Shown: in pieces, positions 1 through 8,434 of the stretch | How positions within the stretch are numbered: the first letter of the stretch is position 1 | Layout of the letters: each line of letters starts with the position of its first letter | Assembly (NCBI GenBank): GCA_015478775.1 | Contig: JADMKP010000002.1 | Location: 1-41,649, forward strand | DNA length: 41,649 nt | Origin: Fermentimonas sp. | GTDB lineage: Bacteria > Bacteroidota > Bacteroidia > Bacteroidales > Dysgonomonadaceae | Direction: 5' to 3' | Translations under genes and position numbers: made by a program | The notes under the pieces: generated by a model | What the model was told of the DNA's origin: nothing | The model's input: only the letters and a program-made list of their open reading frames with translations | Database searches by the model: none

Positions 1-2
1 TG

Positions 3-1007
3 AGTAATCCTCCGGCATTGCTTATTGGTACACCGGGTCGACTAACAGATCATTTAGAGAGGGAGTCGTTAATTACCGATGATATCAAAATATTGGTGCT
101 TGATGAGTTCGATAAATCGCTGCAGTTGGGCTTTCTTGAAGAGATGAATGCCATTATAAGTGAGTTGCCTAATCTCGAAAAAAGAGTACTGCTTTCTGCC
201 ACTTCAGAGGTTGAAATACCAGATTTTGTTGGTATGGAATCTTCTGTAACACTCGATTTTACACAGGAAGAACAAAACGACAGCCTTTCTGTGAAACTAG
301 TTGTATCGCCCGAAAAGGATAAAATTGATACGCTCTTTAAACTGCTCTGCTCATTAAAATCCGAAGCCGCACTTATCTTTTGTAATCATAGGGAGGTTGC
401 AGAGCGAATTAGCGACCTACTAGACTCTAAAGGAATATATTCGGGATATTATCATGGAGGAATGGATCAAGACGATAGAGAAAGAATCTTGATACAATTC
501 AGAAATGGTAGTCTAAACTATCTAATTACAACAGATCTAGGGGCAAGAGGACTTGATATCCCCGAAATGAAACATGTAATTCATTATCATCTACCCGCAA
601 AGGAGGTAGATTTTACCCACCGTAACGGTCGCACCGCCCGTATGCAAGCCAAGGGAACAGCCTATATTATATCCTATAAAGAAGATAAGTTGCCCGACTA
701 TATACCCGAAGGCTTAGACATCCTTAAAATTAAAGAGGGCAAGCCCCTACCAAAACGCCCCGAATATCAAACAATATACATTAGTGGAGGCAAGAAAAAC
801 AAACTCAATAAAGGCGATATCGTAGGATTCTTTTTGCAAAAAGGAAAACTAGATAAATCAGACTTAGGACTAATTGAGATAAAAGACTTCATTTCGTTTG
901 CCGCCGTTAAAACACCAGTGGTTAAACCACTCTTGAATAACATCAGAGACCAAAAGATGAAAGGTAAGAAGTATAAGATTGAAGTGGCTAGGGGAGTTGT
1001 TTCTTAG
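3..1007 (+). CDS. DEAD-box RNA helicase with DbpA-type RNA-binding domain, 5' truncated
   Basis: The reading frame is open from the window edge, so the N-terminal Q and Walker A motifs are missing; 334 residues are visible. Visible motifs in order are GTPGRL (motif Ib), VLDEFD (motif II, DEFD instead of DEAD), LLSAT (motif III), then the second RecA lobe with the TTDLGARGLDIP and HRNGRTAR segments that bind RNA and ATP. The last ~75 residues (from TIYISGG) resemble the DbpA RNA-binding domain that in E. coli DbpA recognises 23S rRNA. Probable role: ATP-dependent RNA remodelling in ribosome assembly (inference from family). The gene converges on the B12 operon and shares its terminator. The visible Leu-Leu start codons are not the real start. 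Confidence 0.9.
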   Translation, partial: SNPPALLIGTPGRLTDHLERESLITDDIKILVLDEFDKSLQLGFLEEMNAIISELPNLEKRVLLSATSEVEIPDFVGMESSVTLDFTQEEQNDSLSVKLVVSPEKDKIDTLFKLLCSLKSEAALIFCNHREVAERISDLLDSKGIYSGYYHGGMDQDDRERILIQFRNGSLNYLITTDLGARGLDIPEMKHVIHYHLPAKEVDFTHRNGRTARMQAKGTAYIISYKEDKLPDYIPEGLDILKIKEGKPLPKRPEYQTIYISGGKKNKLNKGDIVGFFLQKGKLDKSDLGLIEIKDFISFAAVKTPVVKPLLNNIRDQKMKGKKYKIEVARGVVS

Positions 1008-1014
1008 TTCAAAA

Positions 1015-1050
1015 AAAATGGTGTAGCTCAACAAGCTGCACCATTTTACT
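1015..1050. terminator. Bidirectional intrinsic terminator
   Basis: A 12-bp stem with one G-T pair (arms 1017-1028 and 1034-1045, 5-nt loop) lies between two convergent genes. Read on the minus strand it is followed by eight T residues, so it is strongest for the B12 operon. Read on the plus strand it is followed by TTTTACTTTT and can also end the helicase transcript. Confidence 0.85.
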
Positions 1051-1082
1051 TTTCTCCTTACTCGATTGTATAAAATAAAAAA

Positions 1083-2993
1083 TTATTTTCTGAAATTATA
1101 TGGGAAAAATATTCCTGCCGGGAAACTTGTATAGTTGGTATAGTTTGTATCCAATACCGATGAAGCCTCAGCGTTATCAAAGTCGAACACACTAATATTA
1201 TTTATCTTAAAATCCCATCCATATCCTTTAATAGTATTCAAATAAACTTTACCAGTTATGGGATGAACGGCCATAGAGTTATAAACCATCTTAGAATCGG
1301 GCACAAGATTTTGAAGCTCTGCTTTACTAATCATCTCCTTGTTTTCGCCTGTACTAAAAATATGTCGATATATGTTCAAACTGCTACCTCCATAATAAAT
1401 AGTATCGCCCTTGGTAGTAATAGAAGGTGTAGCAAACATGCCGCCAGCTACAGTGCCTATAGTGATTTCATTTGACTTAATAACAGTATAATCAGAGCTA
1501 CTAACCTTCGATATCTTGTGTGGTGAGCCTGTGGTAGCAACCCAAATATTACCATCTTTCGATTTCTCTATACCACTTATAGTGGCTCCCATATCAATTG
1601 TAATACTCACATCGTCGCTGTTTTTTTCAATTACTCTTAGGTTTTTACCTGCATAGAAAAACACCTTGTCGTTAGCAACAACCATACGGTTCTTTGCAGC
1701 ACCTCTTGTATCAGATATTAGTTTGAGCTCTTCCGTTGTACTACTAAAACGGTTTACACCATTGTTATCACGAATAAAAATATGGTCTTCATCTAAAACA
1801 GCCACATGCGATGGGTACGATAAAGCAGATAACTCATCTGTATAAGAATCCACTTTTTGCAATGTTTCGCTATTAGCCACAATCAACAATCCATCATTTT
1901 TAAATCCTAATCCCATTGGGTTAGTTTTTCCATTTTGCGAAATAATATACATCTTGTCACCATCAATAAAAAGATCTTGCGCTGTATTTCCCAAAGAGGC
2001 TCCGTTGGCATTATTATATACCTTATCGTAAACCTGGCCGTAGGGGTCTATATATATCAGAGAACCGTTTTCGGTAGTCATATTTCCTTCATTCAAAATA
2101 AAAACTCCTCCGGCAGCTGTATAACCACTTCCAATAATACTAACTTTTATTGTAGCCTGATATGTCAACCCGTTTTTATCTAAACCTTGCAACTTAATAT
2201 CCTTTGCACCATATCCCTCATTTGAGGCTGTAACATTAATATACTTTTGTGGTGCGTGAATATTAATAACCCATCCTTCAGGTTGAGAAACTATCTCTAG
2301 CGAGTGAAGATTTGCATATTGAAAAGTAATACTCTTAGATTGATTTGCATTAAATAACGAAGCATCATCTACAAATCTTAAAAATGCACCAACAGATTTA
2401 GCAATCACTATGGTGGAGTCATCTGCAAGTATAAATGTAACAGATTCTTCATTCTCTTCAATTCCCTTGAAAAATGAATCTCCTTTTGCTTTAACAACAT
2501 TGTTGTTACTGTCTTTTACACGAATACCGTTTACAGTCCAATAACCCTCTACATCTATTTCAAGCTGAGGTGTTTTTCCTTCCTCACCTGGAACACCAGG
2601 CCTGCCTGAAACAGGTAGTTTTTGATTATTATTATCTACCAGGAAAGATGTATTTCCATTTGTTGTTAAAGTCCAATAATAAACATCTTCAAACTCCTCA
2701 ACCCCTATTACAGGAGCATCCTTGCCATTTACAATCTCAATAGTAGTTCCATCGTTAAAAGTAATCTTGCTACCCTTACCACCACTTATTTCTACCACAT
2801 TAGTAATTACTTTACCTTCGTTAAAAGCATCTACCACAGTTTGCATCGTAGAAACCTGAGTTTTAAGAGAACTGATATCCTCCTTTATTTTATCAATTTC
2901 AATTCTCAGGAAGCTGTCGTCATAATCCTCAACACAACTAAATAGCGCAATTGCGCAAGTTAGCACCAACAAATAATTAAACGTTCTTTTCAT
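1083..2993 (-). CDS. Surface lipoprotein: coiled-coil/DUF4988-like stalk plus DUF5074-type beta-propeller; last gene of the B12 operon
   Basis: 636 residues. The N-terminus is a lipoprotein signal ending LFSC (Cys20), followed by acidic residues that resemble a surface-export signal of Bacteroidota. Residues ~28-60 look like a coiled coil. Residues ~60-200 resemble DUF4988 (GKDAPVIG, a GRPGVPGEEGKTP stretch and YWTVNG). Residues ~203-287 look like an Ig/BACON-type beta domain. From ~295 onward a seven-bladed-type propeller starts with GVFILNEGNM, the same opening as the BtuG-like protein two genes upstream. Such propellers bind cobalamin in BtuG (family knowledge). The operon position suggests a second B12-binding or corrinoid-scavenging surface protein (inference). 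It could instead bind another ligand. The gap from the upstream gene is 57 bp. Confidence 0.8.
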   Translation of the reverse strand: MKRTFNYLLVLTCAIALFSCVEDYDDSFLRIEIDKIKEDISSLKTQVSTMQTVVDAFNEGKVITNVVEISGGKGSKITFNDGTTIEIVNGKDAPVIGVEEFEDVYYWTLTTNGNTSFLVDNNNQKLPVSGRPGVPGEEGKTPQLEIDVEGYWTVNGIRVKDSNNNVVKAKGDSFFKGIEENEESVTFILADDSTIVIAKSVGAFLRFVDDASLFNANQSKSITFQYANLHSLEIVSQPEGWVINIHAPQKYINVTASNEGYGAKDIKLQGLDKNGLTYQATIKVSIIGSGYTAAGGVFILNEGNMTTENGSLIYIDPYGQVYDKVYNNANGASLGNTAQDLFIDGDKMYIISQNGKTNPMGLGFKNDGLLIVANSETLQKVDSYTDELSALSYPSHVAVLDEDHIFIRDNNGVNRFSSTTEELKLISDTRGAAKNRMVVANDKVFFYAGKNLRVIEKNSDDVSITIDMGATISGIEKSKDGNIWVATTGSPHKISKVSSSDYTVIKSNEITIGTVAGGMFATPSITTKGDTIYYGGSSLNIYRHIFSTGENKEMISKAELQNLVPDSKMVYNSMAVHPITGKVYLNTIKGYGWDFKINNISVFDFDNAEASSVLDTNYTNYTSFPAGIFFPYNFRK

Positions 2994-3050
2994 TTTAAAT
3001 TAATTTTCATAATGGTTTATTAATGTCTTACTTATATAAATAATCTTTTA

Positions 3051-4475
3051 TTAATCAAAAACAGTGTCTATGCTTTTACCCAAAAGATGCAGGTCCTCAC
3101 CTCTTTCAACTTCCGTAGAGGACTCTCCCAGCCAGCCATTTTCTTGGTTAACCCCGTTATATATCTTAACGAAATCTATACCGGGCAGATCAACCCTGTT
3201 TCCCTCTTTATCTATTGCCCAATCTATATCTATTGCCGAATTATCATGTATATTAGGATAATTGTCAGCATAGCCATATCTAAAACCATATAACACGAAG
3301 TATACATTAGCATCGTTCATACCTGGGATATGATCCCCCTCATTAATACCGTTTTCAGGTAAGCGAATTCCGTTGAATGTAAGCTTATCATCTTCTACCC
3401 AGGCAGGGTAATAGGATTGATTATAATATACATTCTTAACCTTATATCCGCTATTGTTCTTGTTGTCTTCCCAATAGATATAGTTTTGGATAGATGCAAA
3501 TGAGTTGGGATTATCTGGTTGAGCCTCAATATTCTGTTCTTCGCTCGATGGCCTGTGATATATCATTTCGTAATCTCTAATTACCTGTGTGTCTTTTCCC
3601 TTTTCCAAAGCAATATCATACCACGGCTCGCTTTCTGCACTAAAGTTAGCACTCCCTTTAATCTCATACCATTCATCATCGTCGGGCTTGGCATTCTTGT
3701 TTTTATCATACGCAACCATAATTACACCTGGCTCGCAACTACCGCCAAATGGTGCACCAGGTCTACCTATTGCACTTCCAAAAGCATTTCCGTTGATTCT
3801 AAAGTCGCGTCTTCCCTGTACATTTACAATAGTATGATCAAAACCAAATACCACATATCCACCCCAACCACCAAGTGTGATGGTCCAGGCATCCTTACCC
3901 ACCAACCATTCATTTGCCTTTCTCACCATATCACTATGCGTATCACCCTCCTCATATTCGGGTAACTTATTCACAAATTGCCCCGGAGCAGGCATATAAT
4001 CAAATACTTTAGAAATGTATGGTGATGGTTGTTTATTGGGCTTTGCAACCGATACTATCACTTTTCCTTCAATATCACCTCCGGTTACTTTTAACGTGTA
4101 TTCTCCTTCATTGGCAGCAACAAACATAGCAGTTTGCGCATCCAAATGCGATATGCGGAATAGCTCCGATGGGGATGAAATCACATTCCACTTCACATCA
4201 TCTATACTGGCGAAATACGAAGGTTTTTCCAATGTAAGCAATGTAAATGTTTTAGTTTCATAATTTATATCCTCTACCGAAGGAGAATCCGCAGGATCTT
4301 CTGTTCCTGTATCAGGATCTTCTGCTTCTTTATCTGGATTCTCTATCTCTGTATCTGGAACCTCGGGAGAGGTTACTATTGGTTCTTCATCTGAGCACCC
4401 AATCAAAACTGCTATTAACAATAATACTATCAGCATGTTTTGCCTAGAGCCAATTGCAATATCTTTCCTTCTCAT
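3051..4475 (-). CDS. Surface lipoprotein of the B12 operon, cell-surface/PKD-like family, function unproven
   Basis: 474 residues. The lipoprotein signal ends LIGC (Cys27) and leads into an acidic, proline-rich linker with repeated PD/EDP units (~28-68). An Ig/PKD-like beta domain follows (~70-150). The large C-terminal part carries GGWGGYVVFGFDHTI, GRPGAPFGGSCEPGVIMV and KNKNAKPDDDEWYE, the last resembling an Asp-rich Ca-binding loop. The C-terminal part resembles proteins annotated as cell surface protein in other Bacteroidota. I do not recognise a catalytic motif. It sits 50 bp downstream of the BtuG-like gene, behind the cobalamin riboswitch, so a role in corrinoid capture at the surface is the working inference. 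Confidence 0.75.
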   Translation of the reverse strand: MRRKDIAIGSRQNMLIVLLLIAVLIGCSDEEPIVTSPEVPDTEIENPDKEAEDPDTGTEDPADSPSVEDINYETKTFTLLTLEKPSYFASIDDVKWNVISSPSELFRISHLDAQTAMFVAANEGEYTLKVTGGDIEGKVIVSVAKPNKQPSPYISKVFDYMPAPGQFVNKLPEYEEGDTHSDMVRKANEWLVGKDAWTITLGGWGGYVVFGFDHTIVNVQGRRDFRINGNAFGSAIGRPGAPFGGSCEPGVIMVAYDKNKNAKPDDDEWYEIKGSANFSAESEPWYDIALEKGKDTQVIRDYEMIYHRPSSEEQNIEAQPDNPNSFASIQNYIYWEDNKNNSGYKVKNVYYNQSYYPAWVEDDKLTFNGIRLPENGINEGDHIPGMNDANVYFVLYGFRYGYADNYPNIHDNSAIDIDWAIDKEGNRVDLPGIDFVKIYNGVNQENGWLGESSTEVERGEDLHLLGKSIDTVFD

Positions 4476-4525
4476 GATTTACTGTTATGTTGTTTAATAT
4501 TTTTCTGTTTTACCTGTTTAATTAT

Positions 4526-5701
4526 TCAGTTGTATATCGGCAGCAATGCAAAGTGTCCGGGGATATTGCCAGTTATAACGCTCCATTTCTTTCTGCCTTC
4601 TTTATCAAAGCAATAAAGCACCCCCGGCGTTACATAGTTGCCCGCATCAGTAACAAATATATCTTTCGTTTCGGGGTGCACCATAATGCCGTATGGCTTT
4701 TCAATCTCATTATCGGCACCGTCGGCAATGATATTTCTACTAACTATTTCACGAGATTTGGTGTCAACAATAGAATAGGAGATGTTCCAGCTATTTGTTA
4801 AGTAGCTAAATTCGGTGCCATATACATACAATAAGTCGTCATCAATCCAATAATTAGTTGCAGCAATAGGGATTGTGTCAGTTATCATTTCTTTTTCTCT
4901 GTCGAGGAAGTATAAACGAGCAGGCAAACCTTTATAATCGCCACGTGAGCTAACCCAAAGGTTCCCTCTACTATCTGCTTTAATACGTTCTAGGTTATAG
5001 GCAACATCAATGCGTTTCTCCTCTTTAAAAGTTGCTATATCAATTACCGAAACAGTACGTTCGTAACCCTCAGAATTACCGGCTCCCATGTAACCACCAG
5101 AGTTTGCTACATATATTTTATCCCCAGAAATCTCTAGCTCATCGGGCTGAAAGCCAACCAAACATCTATCAACAACTTCGAGGGTAACAGTATTAATCTT
5201 TGCCACAAAACCCAGTTGCTCGTAATTCGGATCTATAACCACCGGTCCAGCATAAGAAGTAACATATGCATAACCCTTATAAAATTTAATGAACCTGCAG
5301 TTAGGAATATCTATCTGAGCAATTCTTTTGGTCGTGTGCGCATCCATCACCTCTATTTTGTTAGATACATTTATCACCGCCCATAACTTATTGTTGTAGA
5401 TGCCAATATCATTTCCCACATCGCCCATCTCTTTAGGCACATTCGGATTGCGCTCGGCATATATATTTCTGGTATAAATGCCAGTTGCAAAATCGTAAAA
5501 ATCAAGAGTAGCTTTATTGCTGCCCATATTTCCCTCGTTGAGCAGATAAAAACCCTTGTAACCCTTTATTACTTCAGAGTTTCCAATAGCAATATCTTCA
5601 GAAAGTATCATTTCTACATCGCTTCTGCAACTGTTCATCAACATTACAAGTAATAGCGGCAGACATATTAAAATGACATTAATAACTATATTATTTCTCA
5701 T
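4526..5701 (-). CDS. btuG: BtuG-type cobalamin-binding beta-propeller surface lipoprotein
   Basis: 391 residues with a lipoprotein signal ending MNSC (Cys25) and an acidic stretch just after it. The mature part begins GFYLLNEGNMGSNKATLDF and includes NIYAERNPNV, GDVGNDI, VMDAHT and IAQIDIPNCRFI. It ends with VTDAGNYVTPG and LYCFDKEG. These match my memory of BtuG of gut Bacteroides, a propeller that caps the BtuB transporter and binds B12 with very high affinity. It starts 12 bp after the btuB stop and is under the same riboswitch, which supports the assignment. Role: capture cobalamin outside the cell and hand it to BtuB. The symbol rests on sequence and context, not on a search. Confidence 0.9.
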   Translation of the reverse strand: MRNNIVINVILICLPLLLVMLMNSCRSDVEMILSEDIAIGNSEVIKGYKGFYLLNEGNMGSNKATLDFYDFATGIYTRNIYAERNPNVPKEMGDVGNDIGIYNNKLWAVINVSNKIEVMDAHTTKRIAQIDIPNCRFIKFYKGYAYVTSYAGPVVIDPNYEQLGFVAKINTVTLEVVDRCLVGFQPDELEISGDKIYVANSGGYMGAGNSEGYERTVSVIDIATFKEEKRIDVAYNLERIKADSRGNLWVSSRGDYKGLPARLYFLDREKEMITDTIPIAATNYWIDDDLLYVYGTEFSYLTNSWNISYSIVDTKSREIVSRNIIADGADNEIEKPYGIMVHPETKDIFVTDAGNYVTPGVLYCFDKEGRKKWSVITGNIPGHFALLPIYN

Positions 5702-5713
5702 AGTTTTATAAGA

Positions 5714-7777
5714 TTAAATTTCAACCGTAAGTGCTAGTTTATAATTGCGTTGGGGCATAGGGTAGTTGAGTACCACTTCATAATCTTGACTAAAAATATT
5801 ATTAATTTCGGCACTCAAACGTAGGTTTACACCTTTGCATTTAATCATTCTCACAATGGTCATATCGTTAGTATACCAAGGTTGCTCATACTCAGTAGCA
5901 ATATTTGCCGACGAGTGGTACCTCTCTCCTACATATATAAAGCTGTAATTAAATATCCAGTTCTTGTAATCTATACTTGCAATAACAGATCCGCTGTGCC
6001 ACGGTATATAAGGAATTTGCCCTCCCCACGTTGTACTCTGCAGTATATCACTTTTTCGTTGTGTAAAATCTTGTGCTTTCTGATATGTGTACATAAGCTT
6101 AATACTCAGCAACAAATCCTTCAAGGGTTCGATTAAAAAAGAAGTAGACATATCTATTCCCCTAATCTCCACATACTCCAAATTCATCATCATCCAGCGG
6201 TATTGTCCACTTCCCTTTGGCACAGCCACAATCTTATCCGTAACCTCGTTGTAATAAGCATCGGCCTGTAGATGCCAATTTTTTATAAATGGGTGCGAAT
6301 AATCATTATCGTATTGAAATCCTAAGTTATATTGATGCGTAAATTCTGGTTTAAGATGAATATTGCCAATATCAGTATAATAGAGGTCGTTAAAAGTAGG
6401 CATCCTAAATATCTGCTTATAAAAAGCACGAACATTGAAGTTCTGTTTATTAAATGGTTTATATGATACAAAAAAAGCCGGTGTAAATTCTTTCTTATTT
6501 GGAGCAGTACTTACCGAATCATCAGCAGCCGTGTTGCCAGAGTTAATTTGTTCACGCACAAGAGTAGCCAAAATGCTACCCTGCATCTTCACCTTGCCCA
6601 AATCGGCAGCACTAGCCAGAGCAAACAAAGATGTTAGCCTTTTGGGATAAACAAATCCGGCAACATCAGAAGTTAAAGTATTATACTGAGCATCAGCCGA
6701 TAGAACAGCATCCCATTTGTTTGAAATTCTATACCGGTTGGCGGTTGAGATATACGCCTCTTTTTGCTTGAATGTGTTGTCTATAAACATTAAAGTTGTA
6801 TCAGGATTTAAGTATCGCATACCATCATCTGCATATTTTGCATTAACCAGCAGGTCGTATTTAGGAGCAATTGATTTCTGAAATATCATCTGCACAAAAT
6901 AACTTGTATCCCATTGGCGTTGCGAATTTTTCCATTTATTATTCACCACCGCTCCTGGTATACCTCTCTCCGAATCGTAAAAATAGCCCTTAATTCTCCA
7001 GTAACCCTTTGGTATAGTACCAAATAGGCCACCCTCAAATCGTAAAGAAGCAATATCTCCATTCTCACGCACCGCAGTGGTGTCATACATAACCTCGTTT
7101 GTATTAGGGAAAACACGTTTATATCGATATTTATATTTCCCCGATGAAATTATGTACTCGCCATTTACCGAAGCACTTATGTTATCATTGATTTTATATT
7201 CATAAAGAAAAGATGGATTAACAAGATCAAACGACCCAGTTTTAACAGATCCTTTAAGGTTATACTGTTTATTATTATCGAAGCTAGGTATGCGGGTGCG
7301 CAGATAGATAGTAGCAGAAGAACCAAAGTCTTTGCCTGGTTGAAAAATATTGCTCTTCTGTCCATTATAAAGCGATATCTCTTCTATATTTTCAAGAGAA
7401 AACTTTCCTAGATCGATCTGCCCATTTTGTGCATTGCCCAATTGAATACCGTCGTAAAACACGCCCACGTGGTGAGTGCCCATGCTGCGCACATTCACAG
7501 TTTTAAGTCCACCTATACCCCCATAATCCTTAATTTGCACACCAGAGAAATATCTAATAGCATCTGCAACCGAAAACGAACTAAGGTTCTTGAGCTTCTC
7601 GCCCGATAGCTTTTGTACAGGAATAACCTCATTCATAAGAGGACTACCCACAACAACAAATTCATCTAGTTGCAGCCACATTGAGGTAGAGTCTTTTGCC
7701 GACTGAGCACTAAGAGCACCTGTTGCAGTGTGCAATATGCAAACCACTAATAAAGTAAAGAAACGAAAACGTACCAT
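5714..7777 (-). CDS. btuB: TonB-dependent cobalamin receptor, BtuB family
   Basis: 687 residues from the ATG at 7777. That start is chosen because it begins a clean signal peptide (MVRFRFFTLLVVCIL... ending at ALSAQ). A longer in-frame TTG start at 7864 would add 29 residues of translated riboswitch leader in front of the signal. After the signal, LDEFVVVGSP precedes the plug, which contains VADAIRYFSGVQIKDYGGIGGLKTVNVRSMGTHHVGVFYDGIQ. The remainder is a 22-strand-type barrel. Function: TonB-driven import of cobalamin across the outer membrane. The gene follows a cobalamin riboswitch and precedes btuG. The barrel ends in Ile rather than the usual aromatic residue. Confidence 0.9.
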   Translation of the reverse strand: MVRFRFFTLLVVCILHTATGALSAQSAKDSTSMWLQLDEFVVVGSPLMNEVIPVQKLSGEKLKNLSSFSVADAIRYFSGVQIKDYGGIGGLKTVNVRSMGTHHVGVFYDGIQLGNAQNGQIDLGKFSLENIEEISLYNGQKSNIFQPGKDFGSSATIYLRTRIPSFDNNKQYNLKGSVKTGSFDLVNPSFLYEYKINDNISASVNGEYIISSGKYKYRYKRVFPNTNEVMYDTTAVRENGDIASLRFEGGLFGTIPKGYWRIKGYFYDSERGIPGAVVNNKWKNSQRQWDTSYFVQMIFQKSIAPKYDLLVNAKYADDGMRYLNPDTTLMFIDNTFKQKEAYISTANRYRISNKWDAVLSADAQYNTLTSDVAGFVYPKRLTSLFALASAADLGKVKMQGSILATLVREQINSGNTAADDSVSTAPNKKEFTPAFFVSYKPFNKQNFNVRAFYKQIFRMPTFNDLYYTDIGNIHLKPEFTHQYNLGFQYDNDYSHPFIKNWHLQADAYYNEVTDKIVAVPKGSGQYRWMMMNLEYVEIRGIDMSTSFLIEPLKDLLLSIKLMYTYQKAQDFTQRKSDILQSTTWGGQIPYIPWHSGSVIASIDYKNWIFNYSFIYVGERYHSSANIATEYEQPWYTNDMTIVRMIKCKGVNLRLSAEINNIFSQDYEVVLNYPMPQRNYKLALTVEI

Positions 7778-7801
7778 AAAGCCTTTAATATCTTTGGCTT
7801 T
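7778..7801 (-). promoter_or_regulatory. Hairpin covering the btuB ribosome-binding region
   Basis: On the minus strand a 6-bp stem (AAAGCC with GGCTTT, 12-nt loop) lies directly upstream of the btuB ATG, and its 3' arm includes the GG of the AAAGG Shine-Dalgarno-like sequence. The ~160-nt leader after the riboswitch shows no hairpin followed by a T run. Translational rather than transcriptional control is therefore a reasonable inference. Confidence 0.4.
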
Positions 7802-7935
7802 TGGGAAAAGAAACAGTTGAAACAGGGATGAAATTAACGACGAGTCGTATGTATAATATACCAAATGGAGTTGGTAAAGAAGAACCCTTACTTGTTTCGA
7901 AGCTTTATTTCCCGAAAGCTATAAAAACATATATC

Positions 7936-8115
7936 GATTCTGGCAGGTCTTCTGACTTACTCCCGTGTTTGAACGCCTTCCCATCTGGTTAAAGACAGTG
8001 GCAAAGAGGTTTTGTTCAACACGTAAGCGGAGCTTACAGCAGCGGGTCTGTTCAGGATTTACACCTGATTCCCTTTTCATCTATCACTTCGAAGCCTTTG
8101 AAGTGATTAAAACCA
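7936..8115 (-). ncRNA. Cobalamin (adenosylcobalamin-type) riboswitch
   Basis: Read on the minus strand, the conserved cobalamin riboswitch blocks occur in order: GGGAAT, GGTGTAAATCC, the B12 box core ACAGACCCGCTGCTGTAAG, GCCACTG, GGGAAGG, and the 3' block GAGTAAGTCAGAAGACCTGCC. An 8-bp stem (ATCACTTC/GAAGTGAT, around 8083-8107) precedes the core. The element lies upstream of btuB, so high intracellular B12 should repress the whole four-gene operon (family knowledge). Boundaries are approximate. Confidence 0.96.
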
Positions 8116-8126
8116 AAAATTCTGTG

Positions 8127-8160
8127 CAAAGATATGGCATTCTTTCGAATGTTAAACAAT
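8127..8160 (-). promoter_or_regulatory. Bacteroidota promoter of the B12 operon
   Basis: On the minus strand, TATCTTTG (8127-8134) matches the Bacteroidota -7 consensus TAnnTTTG. TTG (8157-8159) lies 22 nt upstream as a -33 element. Transcription would start at about 8120, just before the riboswitch. Confidence 0.65.
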
Positions 8161-8434
8161 ATTTATTAAAAATAATATACGATTGTTTTTAACGTTTTAG
8201 TTTTAAGAGTTTTAAAGAGGTGAAATATACTTATAGAGCATAATATAGTTATTCAAAGCGCCTGATTTTATTCTTAAAAGGACCTTGCTTTGTTCGTACC
8301 TTGCTCTTACCTTCTCCATATAAACTCCGTATATATATGAGAAGGGTTAGGAGCTGGTTATAATTTATAAGGGAGTTGGTTAGAAGTTAGTGTTAACAAA
8401 AAACAGGACGATACTATATAAATAGAGTTATAAA
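8161..8434. other. Intergenic segment with a foldable repeat-like element
   Basis: No coding frame is supported. The stretch contains a repeat-like segment (8289-8407) with inverted ends TTTGTT/AACAAA. It also holds an internal imperfect hairpin, CCTTCTCCATATA pairing with TATATATGAGAAGG (arms ~8311-8323 and ~8331-8344). ACCTTG/ACCTTC motifs recur at its left. The ends resemble those of the segment at 27353-27438. Confidence 0.5.

Noticed and set aside
96-120. DEFD in place of DEAD in the helicase as a sign of inactivation
   Set aside because: The Asp-Glu needed for ATP hydrolysis is kept, the other motifs are intact, and I recall the DEFDKSL variant from other Bacteroidota helicases.
7778-7864. 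Longer start for the BtuB-type receptor
   Set aside because: The extension starts at a TTG and would put 29 leader-encoded residues before a normal signal peptide.
7801-8192. Two short plus-strand open frames (63 and 75 residues) over the riboswitch
   Set aside because: They lie antisense to a clear cobalamin riboswitch, have no recognisable protein features and no promoter.
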